Source: Microbacteriaceae bacterium PS02068
GTDB taxonomy: Bacteria; Actinomycetota; Actinomycetes; Actinomycetales; Microbacteriaceae
Assembly: GCA_029959325.1 (NCBI GenBank)
Contig: JASCPF010000019.1
Span: forward strand, 1-47,681
DNA length: 47,681 nt
Direction: 5' to 3'
Made by a program: the position numbers and the translations under genes. The notes under the pieces are model-generated. The model had not been told where the DNA came from. It was given only the letters and a program-made list of their open reading frames with translations, and did no database searches. This document shows positions 7,700-15,694 of this stretch, one piece after another (position 1 is the stretch's first letter; the number at the start of each line of letters is the position of its first letter).

Positions 7700-8604
7700 C
7701 CCTTCACCGCTCCTTCGCTGGTGTTCATGATGCGCCGCTGGAAGACGAAGAACAGCACGGCGACCGGGATCGTCATGATGGCCGCGGCGGCGAGTTTGAG
7801 TGGGTATTGGGTGCCCTGGCTGAGCTGGCCGGAAGCCAGCGAGGCCACGCCCTTGGTCAGGGTGGTGAGCTGCGGTGATTGGGTCGACACGATGAAGTGG
7901 CTCAGCTCGTTCCAGGATCCCTGGAACGAGAGGATCACGATCGTGACGAGCGCCGGCCGGGCCATCGGCAGCACGATCGACCAGAACACCCGGAACGTGC
8001 CGGCGCCGTCGATGCGCGCCTGTTCTTCCACCGAGGCCGGGATCGACTCGAAGAAGTTCTTCATGATGAACACCCCCGCGGCATCCACGAGCAGCGGCAG
8101 GATCATGCCCGCATACGAGTCGTAGAGGCCCAGTTGGTTCAAGACGAGGAACTTCGGGATGAGCAGCACCACCGTGGGCACGGCCATGACGCCGACGACG
8201 AGCGCGAACACGACGCCGCGCCCCCGGAAGTGCAGTCGCGCCAGCGCGTAGCCCGCGAGCGAGACGAAGAACACGCGCCCGAGCGTCACGACGATCGTCA
8301 CGACGGCAGAGTTCGCGAACCACAGCGGGAAGTCGCTGTGCAGGAACAGCCGGTCGTAGGCGGCCAGGGTGAAGGTCTGCGGCACCAGGGTGATCGGGTT
8401 GGACGCCGCCTCCTGCTCGGTCTTGAAGGAGGTCGCCACCTGCACGAGGAACGGGTAGATGTACGCGAGTGCGAGGGCGATCAGCATGGCGTACAGCGCC
8501 ACCTGCCCGACGCGGGTGCGCGTTGTCAGACGTTGCCGACGGCGGGGGAGGGATGCCGGGGACTGCGCCTGGATCTCGAGGTCGGTCAGGGCGGTCGCGC
8601 TCAT
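7696..8604 (-). CDS. Carbohydrate ABC transporter permease, MalG type
   Basis: 302 residues with six predicted membrane helices. The binding-protein-dependent transport EAA loop appears as EEQARIDGAGTFRVFWSIVLP, contacting the ATPase. A cytoplasmic N-terminal extension of about 30 residues precedes the first helix. Length and helix pattern fit the MalG/CUT1 partner. The start overlaps the stop of the MalF-type permease (ATGA), and its own stop overlaps the glycosidase start. The operon has no ATPase gene in the window, so it probably uses a shared MsmK-type ATPase encoded elsewhere, as is usual for CUT1 systems in actinobacteria. Confidence 0.93.
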   Translation of the reverse strand: MSATALTDLEIQAQSPASLPRRRQRLTTRTRVGQVALYAMLIALALAYIYPFLVQVATSFKTEQEAASNPITLVPQTFTLAAYDRLFLHSDFPLWFANSAVVTIVVTLGRVFFVSLAGYALARLHFRGRGVVFALVVGVMAVPTVVLLIPKFLVLNQLGLYDSYAGMILPLLVDAAGVFIMKNFFESIPASVEEQARIDGAGTFRVFWSIVLPMARPALVTIVILSFQGSWNELSHFIVSTQSPQLTTLTKGVASLASGQLSQGTQYPLKLAAAAIMTIPVAVLFFVFQRRIMNTSEGAVKG

Positions 8605-9740
8605 CGGGTGGCTTCCTTTCCGGTGCGGGCCTGGCGCGGTTCGTACGCGCGAATCCGCCGACGGGAGACGGGACGATCGCGCAGCACCCAGCGCTGGAAG
8701 ATCGTGAACGCGATGATGATGAGGAAGAGGATGAACGCGATCGCCGCGCCGATGCCCCAGTCATTGTTCTGGAACGATGCCGTATACGAGAGGTACGCGG
8801 GGGTGACCGTCGTCTTCGCGGGCCCGCCCTGCGTGCCGGTGTAGATCTGATCGAACACCTGCCAGCAGCCGATGAGGCCCAGCGTGATCACCGTGAACAG
8901 CGTCGGGCGCAGCTGGGGAAGGGTGATCCGCCAGAAGCGCTGCCACGCGTTTGCGCCGTCCATCATCGCCGCCTCGGTCAGCTCGTAGCCGACGTTCTGC
9001 AGTGCCGCGATGAAGAGCAGCATGAACGTGCCGCTCGTGGTGAACACGGCCATGAGCACGAGCGCCGACATCGCGATCGACGGACCCGAGCTCCACTCCC
9101 ACCACGAGACGCCGAGGAACGTGTTGCCCGTGAGCCACTCGGGGCCGGAGGTCAGTCCCACCGCGCTGAGCGCGACGTGCACGATGCCGCGCGGGTCGCT
9201 GAACCAGTTCGGTCCGCTGCCGCCGAGCTGGGCGATGATCGCGTTGATCGGTCCCGAGAACGAGAAGAGGAAGAGCCACAGCACCGTGATCGCGACCGAG
9301 CTCGTCACCGACGGGAAGTAGAAGGCCGTGCGGAAGAAGCCGCGGCTGCGGAGGATCCGGCGGCTGACGAGGACGGCGAGGAAGAGCGACAGCGCGGTCT
9401 GCAGCGGCACGACGAGCAGCACGTACCACGCGTTGTTGCGCAGCGCGATGCCGAAATCGCGGGTCGGCAGGCCGCCCTGGGTCGTGATGGCGGCGTAGTT
9501 GTCGAGACCGACGAACCCGACGTTCGAGGACAGCGGGCTGCCTCGCCCCGACCAGTCCGAGAAGCTGACCCACAACGCCATGAGGACGGGGATCAGGAGG
9601 AACGTGCCCAGGATGAGGATGACGGGGAGCACGAACAGCCAGCCCGCGGTCGCCTCCCCGCGACGGGTCCCGCCGGAGCGGGCCCGTCGAGGGGAGGACG
9701 GACGGGTCGGCGCCGTGGCTGGCGCGACGGTCGAGGTCAT
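8601..9740 (-). CDS. Carbohydrate ABC transporter permease, MalF type
   Basis: 379 residues. The start ATG at 9740 lies 4 bases after the stop of the binding-protein gene; a longer frame to 9803 would overlap that gene and is not preferred. A basic cytoplasmic N-terminus precedes GWLFVLPVILILGTFLLIPV (first helix). The EAA-like loop is EAAMMDGANAWQRFWRITLP. Compared with MalG-type partners it has the expected larger first periplasmic loop. It forms the membrane channel with the MalG-type protein encoded next. Confidence 0.93.
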   Translation of the reverse strand: MTSTVAPATAPTRPSSPRRARSGGTRRGEATAGWLFVLPVILILGTFLLIPVLMALWVSFSDWSGRGSPLSSNVGFVGLDNYAAITTQGGLPTRDFGIALRNNAWYVLLVVPLQTALSLFLAVLVSRRILRSRGFFRTAFYFPSVTSSVAITVLWLFLFSFSGPINAIIAQLGGSGPNWFSDPRGIVHVALSAVGLTSGPEWLTGNTFLGVSWWEWSSGPSIAMSALVLMAVFTTSGTFMLLFIAALQNVGYELTEAAMMDGANAWQRFWRITLPQLRPTLFTVITLGLIGCWQVFDQIYTGTQGGPAKTTVTPAYLSYTASFQNNDWGIGAAIAFILFLIIIAFTIFQRWVLRDRPVSRRRIRAYEPRQARTGKEATR

Positions 9741-9744
9741 GATG

Positions 9745-11004
9745 TCAGCCGACGACGGCCTCGAGGTTGGTCTGCACCGAGTCGAGGATCGCCTTCGGGT
9801 CACCCGTCTTCAGCGATTCGAGCTGCGCGTTGAAGTCGGTGATGACATCCGCAGCTCCCTTGTTCGTCGGCACACCCTGGGCGTAGTCGGCGCCCGTGAG
9901 GAACGCCTCGAGGTCGGGGTTCGCGCTCTTCCACTGGGCGGCGGCGGACTGCACCGACGGCATCGGACCGAACGCCTTCGAGAAGGCGAGCTGCTGGTCG
10001 GCGCTCGTCAGATACTGCACGAGGTCGAGCGCGGCCTTCTGGTTCGGGCTGTCGGCAGCCATGCCCCAGCAGTTCGTGAACTGCAGGGTGCCCTGACCGC
10101 TCGGGCCGGCAGGCAGCTCGACGACCTTGGCCTTTACATCGGGGTAGTCGCCGAGTGCGCCGGTGATCCAGTTGCCCTCGATCGTCATCGCGCCCAGCTG
10201 CTTGCCGAACGCCTCGCCGCCCCAGCCGGCGCCCACGTCTGCCGCGTACGCGAATGTGCCGTCCTGCAGGTGCTGCTGCACGTAGGTGAGCGCCTCGACG
10301 TTGGCGTCGCTGCTGGCCTCGGCCTTCTTGCCGTCCTCGGAGACCAGTCGGCCGCCCGCCTGCGCCATGAAGGCGCCGAGACGGGCGTACTCGCCACCGA
10401 AGACGAGACCCTTCGTCGTGCCCGTGGTGAGCTTCGCCGCGACAGCCGCGAGCTGGTCCCAGGTGGTCGGCACGTCGGCATCCGTCAAGCCCGCCGCGGT
10501 CCACAGGTTCTCATTGATGATGAGCTGCAGCGTCGAGAAGTCCTTCGGTGCGCAGTAGAACGACCCGTCGTAGGTGAAGTTCTGCACGAGCGACGGGTAG
10601 AAGTCGTCCTTGTTGGTGAGGTCGTCGCCGTATGCCTTGAGCGAACCGTTCTCGGCGAAGCCCGCGATCTGGTCAGAGCCGAGGTAGAACAGGTCGGGCG
10701 GCGAGCCCGCCGCGAAGCCCTGTGACAGCTGCTGCGCGAGTTCGGTCGCGGGGACGACGGTCGCCTCGACGCCAGAGTCCTTCGACCAGGCCGCGACCGC
10801 ATCTTTCACGGCCTCGGTCTCGGCGTCGCCGCTCGAGCCGATCATGATCGTCAGTGCGTCATCCGACGAGGTGAGCCCGCCGGCGTCGGCGGATCCGCTC
10901 GGGCTGTTCGAGTTGAACCCTGATCCGCAGCCCGTGAGGGTCAGCGCGGCGACGACCGCGAGACCTCCTGTGGCGAGCAGCGTCCGTGCTGTGTGTCGCT
11001 TCAT
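9745..11004 (-). CDS. Sugar ABC transporter substrate-binding lipoprotein
   Basis: 419 residues. The signal peptide ends in a lipobox LTGC at residue about 26, so the mature protein is a membrane-anchored lipoprotein; a Ser/Gly-rich linker follows. The fold is the family 1 solute-binding protein type: LTIMIGSSGDAETEAVKDAV at the start of domain 1, PPDLFYLGSDQIAGFAENGSL, PTTWDQLAAVAAKL, and QFTNCWGMAADSPNQKAAL. AAGGAGAT before the ATG supports the start. It is the first gene of the operon with two permeases and a debranching-like enzyme, and lies next to a LacI regulator. The ligand is probably a maltodextrin-like or other oligosaccharide. Confidence 0.93.
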   Translation of the reverse strand: MKRHTARTLLATGGLAVVAALTLTGCGSGFNSNSPSGSADAGGLTSSDDALTIMIGSSGDAETEAVKDAVAAWSKDSGVEATVVPATELAQQLSQGFAAGSPPDLFYLGSDQIAGFAENGSLKAYGDDLTNKDDFYPSLVQNFTYDGSFYCAPKDFSTLQLIINENLWTAAGLTDADVPTTWDQLAAVAAKLTTGTTKGLVFGGEYARLGAFMAQAGGRLVSEDGKKAEASSDANVEALTYVQQHLQDGTFAYAADVGAGWGGEAFGKQLGAMTIEGNWITGALGDYPDVKAKVVELPAGPSGQGTLQFTNCWGMAADSPNQKAALDLVQYLTSADQQLAFSKAFGPMPSVQSAAAQWKSANPDLEAFLTGADYAQGVPTNKGAADVITDFNAQLESLKTGDPKAILDSVQTNLEAVVG

Positions 11005-11059
11005 CGCATCTCCTTCGAAACGGTGCGCTGCCCCGTGTGGGCAGCCAGTGTATTCCCGC

Positions 11060-11104
11060 TTGATCGATCCAATCGACGCTGTACGACGGTTTTGATCGTT
11101 CAAA
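11060..11104. promoter_or_regulatory. Twin LacI-type operators between the sugar operon and its regulator
   Basis: TTGATCGATCCAA (11060-11072) and TTTGATCGTTCAAA (11091-11104) are near-palindromes with a shared CG centre, spaced 32 bases apart (about three helical turns). They match the TTGAnCGnTCAA style used by many LacI regulators. On the minus strand a TACACT -10-like box lies at 11047-11052, just beyond the first site. Confidence 0.65.
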
Positions 11105-11163
11105 TTGTGGGATGCTTGACACGATAGAGCGAACGGTGTTCGCCGTCAAGACCGAGGGACAGC

Positions 11164-12168
11164 ATGAACAGACCCGCCACCATCGAGGACGTGGCCCGCG
11201 TTGCGGGGGTCTCTCGGCAGACCGTGAGCAACGTGCTGAACTCCCCGGGCATCGTGCGCGATCAGACGCGAGAGCGCGTGCAGGATGCCATCACGCGCCT
11301 CAGCTATTCGCCGCACGCGTCGGCACGGCGCCTGCGCACACGGCGAAGTTCGACCCTCGGCATCCACCTCGATCCCTATGCCGGCGGCATCTCCGGCGTC
11401 GTCCTCGACCGGTTCGTGCATGCGCTGACCGAGCATGCCGGCGAACGCGGACTGCGCGTGACGCTCTACGCCGCGCGGTCGCCCGAAGAGGAGATCCGCC
11501 GCATGGCCGACCTTCGCGACGGCGGCGACGTCGACGCCGTCGTGATCACGGGTACCTTCCATGGCGATCCGCGCTCGCAGTGGCTCACCGAGCACGGGGT
11601 GCCCTTCGTCGCCTTCGGGCGACCCTGGGGAGACGATGACGTCGGAGATCCGGCACATCTCTGGGTCGATGTCGACGGCGCGGCGGGCACCGCCCACGCC
11701 ACCCGCCACGCCCTCGCCACGGCAGGGCCGCGCGTGGCATTCCTGGGCTGGCCGGCCGGGTCGGGCACGGGCGATGACCGCGAGCGCGGGTGGCGCGAGG
11801 CGCTGGGCGATGCCGCCGCCGCGATGCCGCGGCTCATCAGCCCCGAGAGCGTCGCCGACGCGCGAGCCGTCGTCGCCCGAGCGCTCGAGGAGACACCGTT
11901 CGACGCGCTCGTGTGCGCCAGCGACTCGCTGGCGCTCGGCGCCCACCTCGCAGCCACCGTGGCGGGCCGCCCCCGCCTGCCGATCATCGGGTTCGACAAC
12001 ACCCCTGTCGCCGAGGCGCTCGGATTCTCGAGCGTCGAGCAGATGCCCGAGCAGGTGGCATCCGGCGCCCTCGACCTGCTCTTGGCGGGTGGGCGCGTCA
12101 TCACTCCGCGCGAGGTCGAACCGCACCTCGCCCACGTGCTCGTCGAGCCGCGTCTCGTGGTGCGCTGA
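11164..12168 (+). CDS. LacI-family transcriptional regulator of the sugar operon
   Basis: 334 residues. The N-terminal helix-turn-helix is TIEDVARVAGVSRQTVSNVL, followed by the hinge helix segment SPHASARRLRTRRS that contacts the minor groove. The C-terminal domain has the periplasmic-binding fold: STLGIHLDPYAGG, VDAVVITGTF, and LVCASDSLALGAHLA. The gene is divergent from the sugar-binding lipoprotein operon, and two operator-like palindromes lie between them. The simplest reading is repression relieved by the imported sugar or its breakdown product. It converges on the iclR-type gene at a strong hairpin. Confidence 0.92.
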   Translation: MNRPATIEDVARVAGVSRQTVSNVLNSPGIVRDQTRERVQDAITRLSYSPHASARRLRTRRSSTLGIHLDPYAGGISGVVLDRFVHALTEHAGERGLRVTLYAARSPEEEIRRMADLRDGGDVDAVVITGTFHGDPRSQWLTEHGVPFVAFGRPWGDDDVGDPAHLWVDVDGAAGTAHATRHALATAGPRVAFLGWPAGSGTGDDRERGWREALGDAAAAMPRLISPESVADARAVVARALEETPFDALVCASDSLALGAHLAATVAGRPRLPIIGFDNTPVAEALGFSSVEQMPEQVASGALDLLLAGGRVITPREVEPHLAHVLVEPRLVVR

Positions 12169-12186
12169 CGCCGCACATCGCTCGTT

Positions 12187-12218
12187 GCGGCGCGCGCGGC
12201 GTGGCACTCGCGCGCCGC
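12187..12218. terminator. Bidirectional hairpin between convergent lacI- and iclR-type genes
   Basis: GCGGCGCGCG (12187-12196) pairs perfectly with CGCGCGCCGC (12209-12218) across a 12-base loop. It lies in the 61-base gap between two convergent stops. Confidence 0.6.
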
Positions 12219-12229
12219 CACGCGGCTCA

Positions 12230-12982
12230 TCAACGAATGCGGCGGGCCAGTTCGGCGGCGGCGGATGCCACGGCCTCGGCTGCCTGCCGGGGCTCTGCGT
12301 CGTCCCCCTGCCAGGTGACGGCGATGCCCGCGACCGGCCAGCCCGCGTGGTCGAGCACGGCGACACCGACCGACCGGAACCCGATCGTGACCTCACCGTC
12401 CTCGCTCGCGAATCCGTCTGCCCGGGTGGTGCGCAGCACCTCGCGCAACTCGGCCGGCCGGCGCGGGCCACGCCCCGTGCGGTCGGCGAAGGCCCCGTCA
12501 TCCGGATACAGCGCGCGCACCTGCTCGCGGGGGAGCGCGGCGAGCATCGCGCGTCCGCTCGCCGTCAGGTGGGCAGGCAGGCGCACTCCGACATCCGTGA
12601 TCAGCGTGGGGCGCCGAGGAGCGCGTTCCTCGACGATGTAGAGCACGTCGCGCCCCGTCATGACGGCGAGGTGTGCGCTCTCGCCAGTGCGGTCGGCGAG
12701 TGCCGCGACGAGCGAGCGCCCGAGGCGGGCGAGCGGCTGCTGTCGCGCGTAGCCTCCGGCGAGCTCGAACGCCGCGGTGCCGAGGCCCCAGCGCCGTTCT
12801 GTCGCGAGGTGCACGACGAAGCCGTGTTCGGCCATCGCCGACAGCAGGTGATACACGCTCGAACGCGGGATGCCGAGTTGCCCCGCGATCACGCTCGCCG
12901 CGACCGGGCCGCGCTGCCGGGCGAGGAAGGAGAGGATCCGCAGGGTCTGGTCGGCGGCCGGAACCTGTGGCGCCTGCGGCAT
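12230..12982 (-). CDS. IclR-family regulator, probably of histidine degradation
   Basis: About 250 residues from ATG 12982; GTG 13000 would add six residues, and neither has a strong ribosome site. The winged helix-turn-helix is at the N-terminus (TLRILSFLARQRGPVAASVI and IPRSSVYHLLSAM). The C-terminal IclR effector domain follows, with GESAHLAVMTGRDVLYIVE, LPAHLTASGRAMLA and a final GIAVTW block. It is divergent from hutH with a gap of about 110 bases, the arrangement expected of a dedicated hut regulator, and IclR members are known to control aromatic and amino acid catabolism. Control of hutH is an inference from position. Confidence 0.88.
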   Translation of the reverse strand: MPQAPQVPAADQTLRILSFLARQRGPVAASVIAGQLGIPRSSVYHLLSAMAEHGFVVHLATERRWGLGTAAFELAGGYARQQPLARLGRSLVAALADRTGESAHLAVMTGRDVLYIVEERAPRRPTLITDVGVRLPAHLTASGRAMLAALPREQVRALYPDDGAFADRTGRGPRRPAELREVLRTTRADGFASEDGEVTIGFRSVGVAVLDHAGWPVAGIAVTWQGDDAEPRQAAEAVASAAAELARRIR

Positions 12983-13109
12983 CGGTCGTTCGGCTGACAC
13001 GGTGTCGGCGCGTCGCCGCTCGCCTGCGTTCGCGTGTGCGTCTGGGATCACAGACACAGAATGCCACGGATGCCTCGACCCCGCCGTGCGCGCACGGTGG
13101 AATCGGATC

Positions 13110-14705
13110 ATGACCTCTTCCGTCCCCGCCGCGCCGCCCGTACTCGACACGATCGTGGTGGGCGAGCGGCCCCTCACTCCCGCCGAGGTCGTCGCCGTCG
13201 CGCGTCACGGCGCACCCGTGGCCATCGCCCCGTCCGCGAGCGCGCGCGTGGCGACGACGCGCGACCTCATCGAGCGACTCGCCGACGACCCCGAGCCGCA
13301 CTACGGCATCTCGACGGGGTTCGGGGCTCTCGCGACCACGTTCATCGCGCCCGAGCGCCGGCGGCAGCTGCAGGCATCCCTCATCCGCTCGCACGCCGCC
13401 GGAACGGGCGCCGAAGTCGAGCGCGAGGTCGTCCGCGCGCTCATGCTGCTGCGGCTGCAGACCCTCGCCACCGGGCACACCGGAGTGCGGCCCGTCGTTG
13501 TCGAGACCTACGCGGCCATGCTCAACGCGGGCATCACGCCGATCGTGCGCGAGTACGGCTCGCTCGGCTGCTCGGGCGACCTCGCGCCGCTGTCGCACAT
13601 CGCTCTCGCGGCGATCGGCGAGGGTGCCGTGCGGGTGGGCGACCCCTCGACAAGCTCGGGGACCGAAACGGTGACGGCTGCCGCGGACGCCCTCGCCGCC
13701 GCCGGGATCGCGTCGCTCGTGCTCGAAGAGAAAGAGGGCCTCGCCCTGATCAACGGCACCGACGGCATGCTCGGCATGCTGCTGCTCGCGATCCACGACC
13801 TGGGGATGCTGCTCGACACCGCCGACGTCGCCGCCGCGCTGTCCGTCGAGAGCCAGCTCGGCACCGATGCCGTGTTCGCTGCCGACCTCATGGCCTTGCG
13901 CCCGCAGGTCGGCCAGCGCGACTCGGCCGCGCGGCTGCGCGCGCTGCTCGCGGGGTCAGGGATCGTGGCGAGCCATCGCGACCCGGCCACCTGCACCCGG
14001 GTGCAGGATGCCTACTCGCTGCGCTGCTCTCCGCAGGTGCACGGCGCCGCGCGCGACACCGTGACGTACGCCGCGACGATCGCGTCTCGCGAGCTGGCAT
14101 CCGCCGTCGACAACCCCGTGGTGACCTCCGACGGCCGCGTCGAATCGAACGGCAACTTCCACGGCGCGCCGGTCGCGTACGTCCTGGACTTCCTGGCGAT
14201 CGCCGTCGCCGACGTGGCATCCATCTCGGAGCGTCGCACCGACCGCGCGCTCGACCGTACGCGCAGCAACGGGCTGCCGCCGTTCCTCGCCCACGAGGTC
14301 GGCGTCGACTCGGGTCTGATGATCGCGCAATATGCCGCGGCGGGCATCGTGTCGGAGCTGAAGCGACTCGCGGTGCCCGCGTCCGTCGATTCGATCCCGT
14401 CGTCCGCGATGCAGGAAGACCACGTCTCGATGGGCTGGGCTGCCGCGCGCAAGCTGCGGCGCGGAGTCGACGGGCTGGCGCGGGTGCTCGCGATCGAGGT
14501 GTTGACCGGATGCCGCGCCCTCGACCTGCGCGCGCCGCTGCAGCCTTCGCCGGCGACCGGGGCCGTGCGCGACCTCGTGCGCGCCGCGGGGGTGCAGGGG
14601 CCGGGCCCCGACCGCTTCGTCAGCCCCGATATCGAGACCGTGACCGACCTCGTGCTGGCGGGCGAGGTCGCTGCAGCGGCGACTGCCGGGGCTTCGCTGT
14701 CCTGA
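13110..14705 (+). CDS. hutH: Histidine ammonia-lyase
   Basis: 531 residues. Histidine ammonia-lyase converts L-histidine to urocanate, the first step of histidine degradation. The MIO prosthetic group forms from an internal tripeptide, here Cys154-Ser155-Gly156 in GSLGCSGDLAPLSH instead of the commoner Ala-Ser-Gly. Other blocks are YGISTGFGALA with the catalytic Tyr65, RSHAAGTG, TDGMLGM, CSPQVHGAARDT, DNPVVTSDGRVESNGNFHG and SSAMQEDHVSMGW. Residues 177-186 are encoded by an in-frame GC-rich palindrome also known as a repeat type in these genomes. The last 16 codons and stop are duplicated just downstream. No other hut gene is in the window, so the rest of the pathway must be elsewhere. The ATG at 13110 is chosen because the frame upstream overlaps the divergent regulator. 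Confidence 0.95.
   Translation: MTSSVPAAPPVLDTIVVGERPLTPAEVVAVARHGAPVAIAPSASARVATTRDLIERLADDPEPHYGISTGFGALATTFIAPERRRQLQASLIRSHAAGTGAEVEREVVRALMLLRLQTLATGHTGVRPVVVETYAAMLNAGITPIVREYGSLGCSGDLAPLSHIALAAIGEGAVRVGDPSTSSGTETVTAAADALAAAGIASLVLEEKEGLALINGTDGMLGMLLLAIHDLGMLLDTADVAAALSVESQLGTDAVFAADLMALRPQVGQRDSAARLRALLAGSGIVASHRDPATCTRVQDAYSLRCSPQVHGAARDTVTYAATIASRELASAVDNPVVTSDGRVESNGNFHGAPVAYVLDFLAIAVADVASISERRTDRALDRTRSNGLPPFLAHEVGVDSGLMIAQYAAAGIVSELKRLAVPASVDSIPSSAMQEDHVSMGWAAARKLRRGVDGLARVLAIEVLTGCRALDLRAPLQPSPATGAVRDLVRAAGVQGPGPDRFVSPDIETVTDLVLAGEVAAAATAGASLS
13641..13664. repeat. Palindromic REP-like element inside hutH
   Basis: GACCCCTCGACAAGCTCGGG with its continuation to 13664 forms a hairpin whose outer arms are GGTCCCCGAG and its near-complement. 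The same general type (CCCTTCGACAAGCTCAGGGA) is, to my knowledge, an abundant dispersed palindrome in Microbacteriaceae. Here it lies in frame within hutH and encodes roughly GDPSTSSGTE, a surface-loop-like sequence. Confidence 0.55.
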
Positions 14706-14778
14706 ACTCCTCCAGATGGCGGCCGAATCGGCGGAAACGTCCCTGATGGGGCGGTTGCGGGCCGAGTTGGAGGAGTTC
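14704..14778. repeat. Palindromic element family I, copy A
   Basis: Terminal arms GAACTCCTCCA (14704-14714) and TGGAGGAGTTC (14768-14778) are exact inverted repeats. The left inner segment has TGGCGGCCGAATCGGCGG. The left arm overlaps the hutH stop codon, so the element may act as its terminator. Confidence 0.8.
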
Positions 14779-14862
14779 GGGACGCCGACATCGGGGTGAG
14801 GCCCGTGCGGCGGCTGGCGGGCGAGGTCGCTGCGGCGGCGACTGCCGGGGTTTCGCTGTCCT

Positions 14863-14938
14863 GAACTCCTCCAGATGGCGGCCGAACCGGTGGAAACGGC
14901 CCTGATGTGGGCGGGTGGCGCCCGAGATGGAGGAGTTC
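14863..14938. repeat. Palindromic element family I, copy B
   Basis: GAACTCCTCCA (14863-14873) and TGGAGGAGTTC (14928-14938) flank an inner segment with TGGCGGCCGAACCGG. This is the copy carried by the second unit of the 159-bp tandem duplication. Confidence 0.8.
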
Positions 14939-14941
14939 GGG

Positions 14942-15193
14942 ACGCGGCCGCCGTGACAGAACTGCTGCTGCCCGGTGAGATCGGACGCAGCGCGCGGCCG
15001 TGAGCCAGTTGCGGCGCTGCCGCCGCCGGTCGAGGAGCACGACGGTCACGATCACGACTACGGCCGCCGCGATCACCCCGACCGCCATAAGCGGCCCGGT
15101 CAGGTCGATTTCGCCGCCGTCGAGGCACGGGTCCACCGGGAGGTGGCACGACGCCGGCACGATCCGGCCCGCGAAGAGTGCCAGGCCAGTCAC
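14942..15193 (-). CDS. Small single-helix membrane protein, 3' end run into repeats
   Basis: GTG at 15193 overlaps the stop of the sixA-type gene (GTGA), and GGAGG lies 6 bases before it, so this is a translated, coupled gene. About 84 residues can be trusted. They include a membrane helix at about residues 33-54 (LMAVGVIAAAVVVIVTVVLL) followed by a basic DRRRQRR stop-transfer and a short tail. The frame has no stop before the palindromic repeats. It continues through both copies and into the antisense of hutH until 14012, which would give a 393-residue product. The natural end was probably lost when repeat material arrived, so the coordinates mark only the non-repeat part. Function unknown. 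Confidence 0.45.
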
Positions 15194-15681
15194 TGCGGAC
15201 CTCCGGGCGAGTCGAAGTTCCAGGCATCCGGATCGGTCGCGGTCGCGACATCCCAGTCGGGCGTGCGCCAGTGGAACGTCGCCACCGCGCACGTTGGCAT
15301 GTGGCCGATGCCGCCGCCGGACAGTCGGTCGGCGAGCACCGTCATGCCCGGGTCGTGCGCCACGACGACGACGGCGTCGACACCGCGCGCCGCGGCGGCG
15401 GACAGCAGATGCGATGCCGGCGCGCCGTAGAGATCGGGGTCGAGCTCGGGTTCGAGGCCTAGGCCCGCGCCGAAGAACTGCGCCGTGGTGCGGGCGCGGA
15501 GCGCGGTCGACGACAGCAGAGCAGCAGGAGTGGTGCCGGATGCCTCGAGCGCGGCGACCAGCCGCTGCGCCAGCACGGGCGCGTCGCGCATGCCGCGGGC
15601 GTTGAGAGGCCGGTCGTGATCGTCGAGCGAGGGGCTGCCCCAGTCGCTTTTGGCGTGACGGATGAGGATGAGCGTCGTCAT
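15190..15681 (-). CDS. SixA-type phosphohistidine phosphatase (histidine phosphatase superfamily)
   Basis: 163 residues. LILIRHAKSDW at the N-terminus supplies the RHG-type catalytic His9 with its Arg8. Further active-site blocks are the conserved Arg region near LLSSTALRARTTAQ and VVVVAHDPGM with the second His. Short length and the RHAKS signature match SixA, which dephosphorylates phosphohistidine in phosphorelay or PTS proteins in enterobacteria; the actinobacterial target is unknown. It lies 13 bases after a cyclotransferase-fold gene and overlaps a small membrane protein gene, forming a three-gene unit. Confidence 0.88.
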   Translation of the reverse strand: MTTLILIRHAKSDWGSPSLDDHDRPLNARGMRDAPVLAQRLVAALEASGTTPAALLSSTALRARTTAQFFGAGLGLEPELDPDLYGAPASHLLSAAAARGVDAVVVVAHDPGMTVLADRLSGGGIGHMPTCAVATFHWRTPDWDVATATDPDAWNFDSPGGPQ

Positions 15682-15694
15682 TCGTTTCCCGCCA

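Larger units (their letters stand above)
14655..14944. repeat. 159-bp tandem duplication carrying the hutH 3' end
   Basis: The block starting CTGGCGGGCGAGGTCGCTGC at 14655 recurs at 14814 with a constant offset of 159-160 bases through to about 14785 and 14944. Each unit contains the final 16 codons plus stop of hutH and one palindromic element. The second unit has diverged by scattered substitutions (for example AGASLS against AGVSLS), so the duplication is not recent. Confidence 0.85.

Noticed and set aside
12870..13109. N-terminal extension of HutH by 80 residues
   Set aside because: It would overlap the divergent IclR gene and lacks family similarity; ATG 13110 starts the conserved enzyme.
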